Shown here piece by piece: positions 11,770 through 21,639 of a DNA stretch of 64,000 bases. A model generated the notes under the pieces. The model made no database searches. It was not told where the DNA came from and saw only the letters and a program-made list of their open reading frames with translations. Position numbers and translations under genes: made by a program. Positions within the stretch are counted from its first letter, which is position 1, and each line of letters opens with the position of its first letter. Source of the stretch: Torreya grandis (Eukaryota > Streptophyta > Pinopsida > Cupressales > Taxaceae); assembly GCA_037957365.1 (NCBI GenBank), contig JARHVA010005485.1:712001-776000 (forward strand), given 5' to 3'.

Positions 11770-12040
11770 TTTACAGTGACCGACCTCGATCACTCCACAG
11801 TCTGCATCTGACCGACGTCGGTTCCATGCGTCTGTACCTGACTACCAACCTGCCTGCGCTGGTGTCCCTGCTGCCGACGTCGGTCCTGATAACCGACATC
11901 GGTCTTACATACTGCCGACGTCGGTCCCATGACCGACATCGGTCTTACCCTGCCCGACATCGCCGGCTTCGGTCTGCACATGACCGACATCGGCACCTGT
12001 CTGTTCGACGCCGGTTCCTCCTGACTGACATCGGTACCTG
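11770..12040 (-). repeat. Array of palindromic ACCGACGTCGGT units in B1
   Basis: About ten copies of a 12-bp near-palindrome, consensus RCCGAC(G/A)TCGGT. They start at 11779, 11811, 11873, 11892, 11914, 11932, 11953, 11983, 12004 and 12024, mostly 18-22 bp apart, with spacers of CTTAC/CCTG type. It is strongly CpG-rich in AT-rich surroundings. Read on the minus strand it extends the protease frame as repeated TDVG words. The same unit occurs in the LTRs and, decayed, in B2. Confidence 0.85.
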
Positions 12041-12735
12041 TGTTCGCCTGTGAGTGATGACTTTTTACCCACGAGCTTCTTTGAATCAAAATCCATGTCC
12101 AAACTGCCCTGCTCAGAAGTATCCAGCCACATCCACTGGGTTCTGTCCGCCATCTCCTCCATAAACACCAAGGCTTTCCAGTTCTTAAGCCTGTCAAATA
12201 TATCTGTCTTCCGCTTAAGAACATGCATCTCCTTCCTGCTCATGTGACCAAGCCTACGAAGCCACGTCTCCGCAACAAAAGAAGAATCAGTAATATAAAC
12301 AAGTAGATAAAGGATACGTGTTTTCTTACCACCAGCTAATTCAAGTGCATCCGCTGTGAGAGTTCTTGTGCATCTCTCATCACCCAATCTTTCTGAAGAA
12401 ATTAGCCATATCTCCAAACCTGGGACCTGCATGACCTTCATCAACACCTGTGTGTTGGCCGCCTGCAATTTCAGCTTCACTTCCCCTTTGCCAATTCTTT
12501 GGCAAGGCTCACCAGCTCCTCTACCTGGAACTGCATGGAAAGAGGCAACCGAATCTTTTATCCAAGATTCAACTTTATCCAAGAAACCTGCAAACACATC
12601 CTGTGCAACAATACCTGCTACATCTGTATCTTCAGTTTCTTCATGCTGATTTGTTACCAACCAACAATAATCTTTTACCTGCTCTTTCTTTCCATAGGAC
12701 CGTGAGTGACCATCTGTGCTTTTCAACTCCTCCAT
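12041..12735 (-). pseudogene. Copia protease/pre-integrase remnant of B1
   Basis: The minus-strand frame starting at 12735 joins a few Gag N-terminal residues to a piece after the zinc knuckle (CWLVTN), then to protease and the GAG-pre-integrase segment. It has SWIKDSVASFHA (family SW.LDSGASFHA), GKGEVKLKLQ, LGDERCTRTLTAD and WLRRLGHMSRKEMH. The active-site DSG reads DSV, and residues after FHA are deleted, so no working protease is expected. Almost all of gag is missing compared with B2. The frame then runs into the palindrome array and ends at 11905. Confidence 0.8.
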
Positions 12736-12834
12736 TCTTAGCTTACTTTGATCTGCAGTTGCTCTACTCCCACTCGATCAGAAACCCCTGAGAGTGCCCT
12801 GTAACCAAACACAAAACCTGCTTCCTCCAACCTC

Positions 12835-12894
12835 AGCTCAGATACCACTTGTTGGTATCAAGCTCAAGAACCTACAACCAAGGCTCTGATACCA
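12835..12894 (-). other. Primer-binding site of B1, present twice
   Basis: The minus strand of 12882-12894 reads TGGTATCAGAGCC, the initiator-Met tRNA site, 2 bp from the LTR. A second copy, TGGTATCTGAGCT, lies at 12835-12847, 47 bp further inside, and is preceded by the same TTGTTGG stretch. Confidence 0.85.
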
Positions 12895-12896
12895 CT

Positions 12897-14078
12897 TGTT
12901 GGGAGGATGGGTGGATAAAAACCGGAAGCACACAATTTGATTACTAAACCAAGCAACTTAATATGCGGAAATTAACCAGATTCACCAAGTAACTAGAATT
13001 CAGAATAACACAGCATATGAGAGACAATACCAAATTGTATTAACACTTTATACAGAAAAGAATACAATAAAGAAGATGCCACTTCTTCTCCACCACCTTA
13101 CAGAGGTTTCCCACACCTCAAGTGAACAGTAATTCTTCTCCCCAAAGCTCTCCCTCTCACAGGTCCCAACACCCAACTCAAATACAGAGTTGGTGTTCAC
13201 CTCCCGTGCTCCACGCACACCACAAGTGCTCCACGCACTCCACAAGCACTCCACGTGCTCCACAAGTACTCAAGGTACTTCAAGTAGATCTCCCATGAAT
13301 CTGCAACAACCTGCAATTCAACAGACCATACTTATGGAAGGAACTCCCTTGCCTTCCTCTTGCTCTATCCGAGTACACACCTGTACTCCAAGTAGATCAT
13401 GCCTGATACTGCTCCCTGTTGTGTTGTTGTCTGTATGACCTTGCACACCTGCAAATCAAACAATGGTTCTATTCACCTGTGAACCTCGACCTTGCACACA
13501 CATACCCCTGCAGATCAACGATCTTACTTACCATGTAGATCTCCTATATAGGCCATGCAACTGTGACCAAGATCCTACACTCTTGAAGAACCCAGCTGGC
13601 TCTCCAATCCAGCACCAACACACCTGGTACTGAGGCACTAGGAGGAACGCACCATAGCTCTACCTCACACACAGAAGGAGCTTATAATTATGCTCTCTTA
13701 CTCCCTAGCACACTTTTACAATACAACCATGAGTCTATTATATAGATCTCATCCAAACAATGATTAGACATCTAATTACCATAATTAGATCCGCAGCTAT
13801 GAGTCTAAAATTAGCGCTCATCATGCAAACTCTTGGTTCGTTAGCTAACTGCCCGTAAATAGCTCGCAGTTAAACCACACAGGCGACCGACGTCGGTCCC
13901 TGTCTGCCTGGGGTCGCCGACGCCGGCCGATATATGACCGACGTCGATTGCTGTCCTGTCTTACCCTACCGACGCCGGTTGGCCAGACCAACGCCAAACA
14001 CTTCTGACACTCAGCAACTCATTCTGCAACCTCCTCCATGTCTGCATCAGTGAAGCTTTTAGCTCCACAATCCTAACA
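12897..14078 (-). repeat. 5' LTR of B1
   Basis: Almost identical to 9632-10813. The minus-strand TATA box is at 13736-13744. Palindromic units begin with a perfect ACCGACGTCGGT at 13886-13897 and continue to about 13980, about 100-190 bp from the LTR start, a U3 position. Confidence 0.93.
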
Positions 14079-14911
14079 GATAGTTTTGAACTCTTGACTT
14101 ACCATCCAAAAGGGATAAGCTTTGACCGCTTATGCCATAGAATTCCAAGTGTTTTGAAAGGAGCAAACTTATATAAAAAGACAAGCTTCTGGCCAACTGT
14201 GTATTGGAGAATATAGACCTGCTTACAGTATTTGGTCATTTTGGAACCCTTAGAGGCCGAATTAGAGCTTGAAGTAAACTATAAACTTGTTTATAATTTT
14301 GATACACTCTATACAGTATATTTATTTTCTAATTTTGGAGAATTGGTGATGCCATTTTGAGCTATAGAAGTTGCCAATTTTGATTTGGAAAAGCCTCTGC
14401 ATGAGATTCAGGAAGGTGAAGGATGAGCTGAGTCAGCTAAGGTCTTTCAAAGGTTTGATCACTATTATTGCATAGAGATGTGATATTTTGTTGTTTATAA
14501 GTATTATTTGGCTTGCAAATTTAGTAATAATTAATGGATCGATTCGATACAAACTCGGGGACGTAGGAATTCTAAACCTCGTAAATAATTTCTATGTTTT
14601 GATCTTAGAATTCATTTTTGCATTTTAGTTTTAGTTAATTTGAAGATTATAATTTAGATTTATATCAAAATGAAAAATTTAATCATTTGATCATTTATGA
14701 GAAATTGGATAAAATAAAGAATTTGAAAAATCTGACAGTTTCAATGGATAATTGATGTGATCTATCAATTCATCTTTGTTTTAGTTTTGAAACTTGATTT
14801 AGATCAGATTTTCATCAGTTTTTAATCATTCCAACATCTTATAAGTTGAGAAATTCAGAATCCATACTTTTAAAATTTCACTTTGAGTTTATCAGTGGTG
14901 TTTACAGATCA
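14079..14911 (+). repeat. 5' LTR of element A, right part
   Basis: Starts with the duplicated GATAG and continues the LTR exactly where 9631 stopped, matching 17527-18356. It ends CAGATCA. Confidence 0.88.
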
Positions 14912-14914
14912 AGT

Positions 14915-14926
14915 TGGTATTAGAGT
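14915..14926 (+). other. Primer-binding site of element A
   Basis: TGGTATTAGAGT, 3 bp after the LTR, is the initiator-Met tRNA site TGGTATCAGAGC with C-to-T changes. Confidence 0.75.
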
Positions 14927-15050
14927 GGTTAGAATGCACGGATTATTTCTAGTTATGTATTGATAGTTGCTTCCAGAATAGTTAGATTATTGGTTTGCAG
15001 ATTGATTATATTTCAATGTGTAGTGTGGAATCAGGTGTTTATAGGAAACC

Positions 15051-16259
15051 ATGGGAAAGTTGTCACATATTTAGGTCATCAAAGATGAAAATGCAATCTT
15101 GAGATGGCAAAAATTTGCACTTGAATTACAAGTGGCAAAGTTAAAATCAGAGCTTGAATCCAAGGATGAGCTCTTGATTAGATTGCAATGTGGTGAGTGT
15201 GAAAAGGTAAAGCCTTCAACTTCAGATGCAGAGACTATGACTGAGTGTAGTGTAAGTTTTTCACCATATTAATCTTCATCTTCTTCTACCATTTTAGATT
15301 TAGATTCTAGTAATATTATTTTTGGTGATTTTGAAAGATACACTAAGGGCATAGGATCTAAATTATTGTTTAAAATGGGTTATAATGGAGGAGGACTTGG
15401 TAGAGATAGCCAAGGTATAACTAACCCAATTCAGGTTGAGCATAGACCTCTTCATGCAAGTTTGGGTTATACTAGTGTGCAAGTGGATGATGGAGAAGTT
15501 TCTTCCATGGCTAAAGGAAGACGAGCTTCTAATAGCGAAGGTTCTAGGCCACTAGTTTAAAGGTGTAAAGGTAAAAGAGGTATTGAGATTCCACCCCCTG
15601 ATTCTTACACTAAATTTTCTAATCTAATTGATACTTTTAAGAAGTTTGGATATAATGTATAGAAGATAATGCAATCATTTCCATGCACTTTTTGTGGGAT
15701 GAATAACCATAGTGATAAGACTTGTTGGAAATGAAAAGCTTTGTTTAAGCAGATTGCATGTTTCAAAGACCATTCTCATGTTAAGTTGGGAATTGGCAAA
15801 AAGGGACCCTCACCTAAGAAAGATGTTTGTACTCATTGTAAAGTGAGTGGACATAGGATTGATAGATGTTTTAAGCTTCATTCATCTTCGCATTCAAGTA
15901 ATGTTAAAACTAAGATGATTTACAAACCTCTCACTAAGGTTAATGAAGATAATTCAATCCATAATATAGTTGACAATACAACCACGGATAAGGTAAAACC
16001 TACAAGTGAAAATCCATTTAAGAGGTTAAGTCAACAATATTTTCAATTACATATGGCAAAGCCCAAATTGGTAAAGTATGCAATTGATAATGAATCCACA
16101 GAGACAATCAATTTCACTAGGAAGAAAGAATTGGTTAAGTGGATTATCACTACATTCTTTTTGCAAAGCATGGTTAAGAATTCACCTAAGGGAAGAACAA
16201 GCTTTGATAGATGTAGATTAGAGTTGGTGGGAACACTTCAAGATAGGTTTACCATATGA
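15051..16259 (+). pseudogene. G-patch and double zinc-knuckle protein of element A
   Basis: A single frame of 402 codons runs from ATG 15051 to 16256 without any shift, broken only by five stops (15072, 15270, 15558, 15660, 15732). Order of parts: a probable coiled coil near residues 20-45 (LELQVAKLKSELESKDELL); a Ser-rich linker; a G-patch near residues 102-140 (LLFKMGYNGGGLGRDSQGI, then RPLHASLGY); and two CCHC knuckles, CTFCGMNNHSDKTC near residue 214 and CTHCKVSGHRIDRC near residue 264. A basic, unrecognised C-terminal part follows. Knuckles and G-patches both bind RNA or RNA-protein complexes, so a Gag-like or RNA-packaging role is inferred. It is the only protein gene of element A. Confidence 0.8.
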
Positions 16260-16900
16260 ATTTTTTTAAATCTCACTTTTTGATAACTCTAAGTTTTTAA
16301 TCTCTAGAATATACTATATGAGTAGTCTAATAATGGTTAAAACATTAACTCATTTGAAACAGTTGGGGATATAGTAGAGTGATGTTGTGAGTTGTTTTCT
16401 TATAGCATTTGATAGTTAGACTGCTATTTTTTAGAATGTATCTATTTTTGGCACATGGATGTATAGATGCATTAAAAGACCCTTTGGGCATGTTTAGATG
16501 TTAGGCAGCATACACTTTTGGTTGTTTGAATTTGCTTAGCATATAAGTCCCATACTAGGGCATTGTATTTAAACATGCCTATAACATTAATTGTATGTTT
16601 TTATCATTATAAACTTGTCTTGTAGTTACATTGGGAGTTGTTTCAATTTTTGGCAATTCACCGCTTTACAGGATGTGACATTTGGGCAGGCAATTTGATA
16701 TGTTGTAATCACTTTGGCAGTTGTAGATTTACTTACTCATGCCTTTTGGATTAGGAATTTTAATAGTTTGATTATGAATAATTTAAATGAAATTATTTAT
16801 ATCTCTTGATATGATTGGGTTCTATTTTCATGGATGCAATAGACCAGTTATAAGATTTCAGGTGATAGTCAACTTTTGGAGACCAAAAGCCTCTTTTGTA
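16260..16900 (+). other. Untranslated 3' region of element A
   Basis: 640 bp between the ORF and the polypurine tract. No domain in any frame; no protease, integrase or RT remnant. Confidence 0.6.
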
Positions 16901-16908
16901 GGGAGGTG
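16901..16908 (+). other. Polypurine tract of element A
   Basis: GGGAGGTG directly precedes the TGATC start of the 3' LTR. Confidence 0.7.
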
Positions 16909-18356
16909 TGATCTAGAGTTCATTCTATAAAAAGTTTCCAATTTGTGACAAAACAAATTTCACAGTGTAGAGCTCATTGAGATCCTTTTGGTGCTTTTAG
17001 TGGTTCACAAAACGGACACTGCATGCAAAAGATATGGTCTGTTGAAGTTCTGATGCGATAGGGAAAAAAGTGGTGTCGTAAGATGATGTGGTGCAATGTG
17101 GACATGCCAAGTGGACCAATCAGATGGTGACACATGGTAGTCAATGGGTGTCTAAAAACTTTGGGTTATTTTTGTCTTTGACAATGTGCATGGATAAATG
17201 CATTGTATTTACAAGTCTATAGAAAAATCTCATTGTATTTGCAAAGTTCGTAGATTTGAAATCCCACAAAAAGAGGGATAATTGTTTTTAAAAAAAATGG
17301 TTTAATGATTTATAATGCCGAGTCATTATCCATATGCCATGTCCCAGACATGCCAATTTTGAGGGAATGTGAGAATAGACATGCTCAGTCTTCCACCCAA
17401 GTCTCCCACAAAAGGGGGCATTGACACATTCAAGGAGGCCGCTTAACTATTTTTAGTATGAAATCAGTGCTTCACCAACAAATGTGGGATAAAGATAAGA
17501 CTAAGGCACCAAAAAAGGAGGAGGATGGTTTTGAACTCTTGACCTGCCATCCAAAAAGGATAAGCTTTGACTGCTTATGCCATGGGCTTCCAAGTGTTTT
17601 GAAAGGACTGAACTTGTACAAAAAGGCAAGCTTCTGGCTGACTGTGTATTGGAGAATATAGACCCAATTATAGTATTTGGTCATTTTGGAGCCCTTAGAG
17701 GTCAAATCAGAGCTCGGATTAAACTACAAACTTGTTTAGAATAATGATATGCTTTGCATAGCATATTCATTTACCCATTTTGGAGAATTGGTGATGCCAT
17801 TTTGAGCTATAGAAGTTGCTAATTTTGATTTGGAGAAGCCTCTGCGTGAGATTCATGAAGGTGAAGGATGAGCTAAGTCAGCCAAGGTCTTTCAAAGGTC
17901 TGATAACTATTATTATAGAGAGATATGATCTTTTGTTGTTTGTAAGTATTATTTGGTTTACAAATTTAGCAATAATTAATGGATCAGTTCGATACAAACC
18001 CGGGGATGTAGGAATTCTAAATCCCATAAACAATTTCTATGTTTTGATCTTAGAATTCATTTTTGCATTTCAATTTTAGTTAATTTGAAGATTATAATTC
18101 AGATTTATATCAGAATGCAAAATTTAATCATTTGATCATTTATGGGAAATTGGATAAAATAAAGAATTTGAAAAATCAGACGGTTTCAATGGATAATTGA
18201 TGTGATCTATCAATTCACCTTTATTTCAGTTTTGAAACTTGATTTAGATCAGATTTTCATTATTTTTTAATCATTCCAATATCTTATAAGTTGAGAAATT
18301 CAGAATCTATATTTTTAAAATTTCACTTTGAGTTTATCAGTGGTGTTTGTAGATCA
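16909..18356 (+). repeat. 3' LTR of element A
   Basis: 1448 bp, TGATC to GATCA, followed by the target duplication TATGA. ORFs at 17458-17661, 17472-17705 and 17816-18079 lie wholly inside it and show no domain. Confidence 0.9.
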
Positions 18357-18361
18357 TATGA

Positions 18362-18880
18362 CCCCTATAAATCCAAGGGTGGGGGATGCAAGTAAGGAAT
18401 TTAAGAAAACTAAATAACTCCCTATTCCTTCCAAACTAGAACCTACTTCCTAAGTTGTTAAACAAAGAGGTGCTCCATTCAAGAATAGAGAACTTATGCT
18501 ATCCAATATCCCTAAGGGTGTGAATGATGTAATATGAAACCCACCCTTAAAGACTACTATTAAGAATGCTAATTCATCCCATATTGTTCCACCTATGACT
18601 ATAAATGACTATATTCTAGACAAAGATGTTGTCAACCTTCCTTTGAATATACCCCTTCCATAGTATAACATGTGTGATATGGACCAAGTTTTGAGCCAAC
18701 TAAAAATCATTATGCCACTTGTTGAGATACTAAGAATACCTAAACATAGGAAGAGGGCATTTGATTATTTGGAATTTAGTGAGAATGCAACTAAAAATGA
18801 GAGTAATTCAACCCAAACACTCCTAAAAGATGATGAAGACTAAAATGATGTTATTAAACCACCCCTGGAGGTTTATTTAG
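18362..18880 (+). pseudogene. Element 1 gag/pol linker
   Basis: Continuation of element 1 after element A. Readable only as a low-complexity linker, with words such as KKTK, NNSLFLPN and MPLVEILRIPKHRKRAFDY. This last resembles the IP.HR.RA.....L conserved piece before the protease in many plant Tat/Athila polyproteins. Confidence 0.5.
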
Positions 18881-19400
18881 GGACTACATTAATACAGACT
18901 TAGTTGGATGTGGACCCATTTTACACTGCCCTACTAATTAATGGATTTATTATTCACAATTGTATGTTTGATTTTAGAGCCTCTTATAATGTGATTCCCC
19001 TGGGTGTCTTTAATGAGCTTGGGGTGAAAATCACATCTACTTTTGGTAAGTGATATGCCATAGACTCACGAGAGGTCTAGGTGTTGGACAAGTTAAAGGG
19101 TTGGTAATGTAGTTAGTAGTTCATCTAGGTAAGTTTTTTAATATGGATGTGATAGTTTTTGGCTACCTACCTAAGTGGGAGATGCTACTATCATGAAAAT
19201 GGGGTGTCAACATGGGTGATAGTGTGTAGATGGACCTTTACTATGCCACCATTCCATTAGAGGGTAAGATGGTCAAACTTCATAGATATACTAAGATATT
19301 TCATGTACTAGAAGATCTAAAGTGAGCTCTAAACAAAGTGTTGTACACTGATGTGGAGCTAGGTAGCTTCATTGAGAATGTAGATGTTGTTGAATAACTA
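18881..19400 (+). pseudogene. Aspartic protease of element 1
   Basis: The frame reads PFYTALLINGFIIHNCMFDF, then RASYNVIPLGVFNELG, which is the Tat protease (family form PFF.SLL.NG..LHNC..DSGAS.NVMPL). The active-site DSG reads DFR, so it is dead. YAIDSREV and WEMLLS follow in line. Tat proteases cut the Gag-Pol polyprotein in the particle. Confidence 0.72.
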
Positions 19401-19423
19401 TTTGTTCTTGATGTTGGATTTTA

Positions 19424-19930
19424 CAAGGTAAGTGATGAAATTTGGAAAATGTCTTTTGACAGGGCTTGATCCAATCTTGGAAATGGAATTGGGGTCATCG
19501 TTTATGCCCCTAATAAGAAATATTTTAGGTTCTCTTTCAAGCTATCATTTGAGTGCATGAATAATACTGTTGAATATGAGGCACTCTTTATTGGTTTGAG
19601 AATTACCAATGAACATGGAATTATAATTTTGATTGTGAAGGGTGATTCTAATTTATTGGTTAAGTAGGTCCATAGTGCTTATGCCACCAAAAATAAAAGG
19701 TTGAAACATAACAGGAATGTTTAATGAGATTTGGTATAATTATTTTATGCTTTCAATATTTTTTATCATGATAGAAGTTTTAATGAGAAAGATGACAAAC
19801 TTGTAGGGTTGGGTGCTCAATTTTAAATTGAAAATATGAACCCTTATTGTTAGTATCAAGTGGAAGTTCTTGTTAGACCCTCAATCATAGACAATATTCA
19901 TCTCTAGCAAGTTTTTGATGATGATGATTA
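19424..19930 (+). pseudogene. Archaeal-type RNase H of element 1, upstream of RT
   Basis: The frame reads SFDRA.SNLGNGIGVIVYAP, then FSFKLSFECMNNTVEYEALF, GLRI, VKGDSNLLVK and a tail VLVRPSIIDNIH. This matches the extra RNase H of Tat elements (FDGA.S..GNG.GV, NN.AEYEAL, GDS.L) with D, E and D positions recognisable. It lies between protease and RT, not after the ordinary RNase H as in element 2. Several stops and one shift are present. Confidence 0.75.
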
Positions 19931-20229
19931 GATTAGAAGGTTTCAAAATTATGAAGTTAAATTTTAAGATCAGCTTATAGACTTGGAATCCATGGTTTAA
20001 ACCTATGATAGGAAGGAAACCTTATTTGTAAAAGGCATCATTCAACTAAATACAAACACTATCCCTAAGGGATTGGTGAGTTTGGAGGCATCTTTTGATG
20101 GAGTAGATAGAGTTAAAAATAGAGACTCATTTATCTCATGAGATGTAACTAAATGTAATTTGGGCTTTAATGAACATGCATAAAAAGTATGGTTGGGTAC
20201 TCACTTGAGTGAAAGAGAGAATCAATCTT

Positions 20230-21010
20230 ACATGAAGCTGCTAAAAAAGTACCAAGATTTCTTGGCTTGATCTTATTCTAAACTAAACGTGTATAGAGAA
20301 GATTTGTTTCAACATGTCATCCCATTGAAACCTGATAACAAGCCTTTCAGGCAGAAGAAAACACCTATTAAACCCATTTTGGCTACCAAGATGTAGGATG
20401 AGTTAAAGAAGCTAAGGGATGGTGGGATTATTCATCCCATCAAGTATTTTTCATGGGTGATGAATTTAGCCCCTCTTAGAAAGAAAACTGTTGACAGTTG
20501 CTTGTGCATGAATTTCTAAAATTTGAACAAAGCTTCTATGAAAGATAATTACTCCCTCCCTAATATGGATAACCTATTAAAAAGTGTTATAGGATCAAAG
20601 ATGTTTTCCACTTTAAATGGTTTCTTAGGGTACAACCAAGTTGTGGTTTAAGAGTCTAACAGACCCAATATTGCATTTACATTACCTTGGGGCACTTATG
20701 TCTATATGAGAATGCCTTTTGGGTTGATGAATGTTAGTTTAATGTTTGAAAGGGATATGTATGTTGAATTTTTAGGGTTAATCAACAAGTTCATTTATGT
20801 GTATTAGGATGATATTATAGTATACTCCAAAAATAGAAAAGAACATTTGGAGCATCTAGAGAAAGTTTTCCTTAGATATAGTGATTTTAGAGTTACCTTT
20901 AATCCAAAGAAGTGTCACTTTAGAGTATAAAAGGCTAAGTTATTGAGACATATAATGTCTAAGGATTGTGTCATGATAAACCCTAAAAGAGTGGAAGCCC
21001 TTGAAAAAAT
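20230..21010 (+). pseudogene. Reverse transcriptase of element 1
   Basis: Typical Ty3/gypsy RT order: FQHVIPLKPDNKPFRQKKTP, LKKLRDGGIIHPI, NLAPLRKKT, MRMPFGLMN, then the catalytic box at 20799-20813 read as VY-stop-DD with IIVYSKN after it. The box has a TAG at 20805. It continues to NPKKCHF near 20905-20930. Dead by stops; classification as Ty3/gypsy is secure. Confidence 0.85.
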
Positions 21011-21480
21011 GATTTTCCCACAGTCCAAGAAGGGAATTCAGTCCTTCTTTGGACCAATCTAATTTGTAAGAAGGTTTGTATCTAATCTTGCATAGATCAC
21101 TTTGCCTATTACTTCCATGTTGAAGAAAGATCAAGACATTAAGTGGGAAGAAAATTCCATGAAATATTTCAATGGCATCAAAGGATATTTAACGTCTACC
21201 CATGTCTTGGCTAGTAATAATTACATAAGATAATTACAAATATTCTCTTTTGCATCATAGAGTATTGTATCTACTATTATATTGAAAAAAAATGATGACA
21301 ATCATGAGTAACCCATATCTTTCTTTAGAAAATCTATGAAAGAATTTGAACTAAATTAAACCATCATGGAAAAGCAAGGTTTTACCCTCTTAAATTTGGT
21401 TAAGATGTTTAGACCTTACATTTTAAGATTGAATATTGTTGCATATGTCCCCAATACAATGGTTAAAGACATATTGAATC
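21011..21480 (+). pseudogene. RNase H (RT-linked) of element 1
   Basis: After the RT connection (IQSFFGPI.FVRRFV, LPITSMLKKDQDIKWEE) a weakened RNase H can be followed: YLTSTHVLASN, QIFSFAS, PISFFRKSM. The family form is PI.Y.S..L. Catalytic residues are mostly lost. Confidence 0.65.
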
Positions 21481-21639
21481 AAATTGAACCATCAAACAAG
21501 AGATACAATTGGGTCAAAAAGATGCAAGAGTAATACATCAAGATATAGACCACTAAGTTAGTGAGAGGGATGGGTCTATCCAAGCTCATGGCTGATACCA
21601 ATTTTCAATTTGTTGAGGTAAACACTATTGTTTTTATTA

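Larger units (their letters stand above)
9632..14078 (-). mobile_element. Element B1: young non-autonomous Ty1/copia element
   Basis: 4447 bp flanked by a perfect target duplication GATAG (9627-9631, 14079-14083). Both LTRs are 1182 bp and differ at only about a dozen positions by eye, so the insertion is recent compared with everything around it. Orientation is minus: an iMet-type primer-binding site lies beside the right LTR and a purine tract beside the left one. Inside are a protease/pre-integrase remnant, an array of palindromic units and an RT/RNase H remnant. Gag, integrase and the RT core are missing. Confidence 0.92.
9011..18356 (+). mobile_element. Element A: LTR retrotransposon with G-patch ORF, no RT
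   Basis: Bounded by a perfect 5-bp target duplication TATGA (9006-9010 and 18357-18361). The LTRs begin TGATC and end GATCA. The 5' LTR (621 + 828 bp around the B1 insertion) and the 3' LTR (1448 bp) agree in length. The internal part is only about 2 kb (14912-16908), with an iMet-type PBS, one ORF and a purine tract. There is no protease, integrase or RT, so it needed proteins from another element. It lies between gag and pol of element 1. Confidence 0.88.

Noticed and set aside
11770..12040. CRISPR-like array of short repeats
   Set aside because: Units are palindromic with short similar spacers, in a plant copia element; no relation to CRISPR.
11429..12791. Several overlapping + strand ORFs
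   Set aside because: Antisense to the copia protease and RT remnants of B1, which explain the minus strand better.
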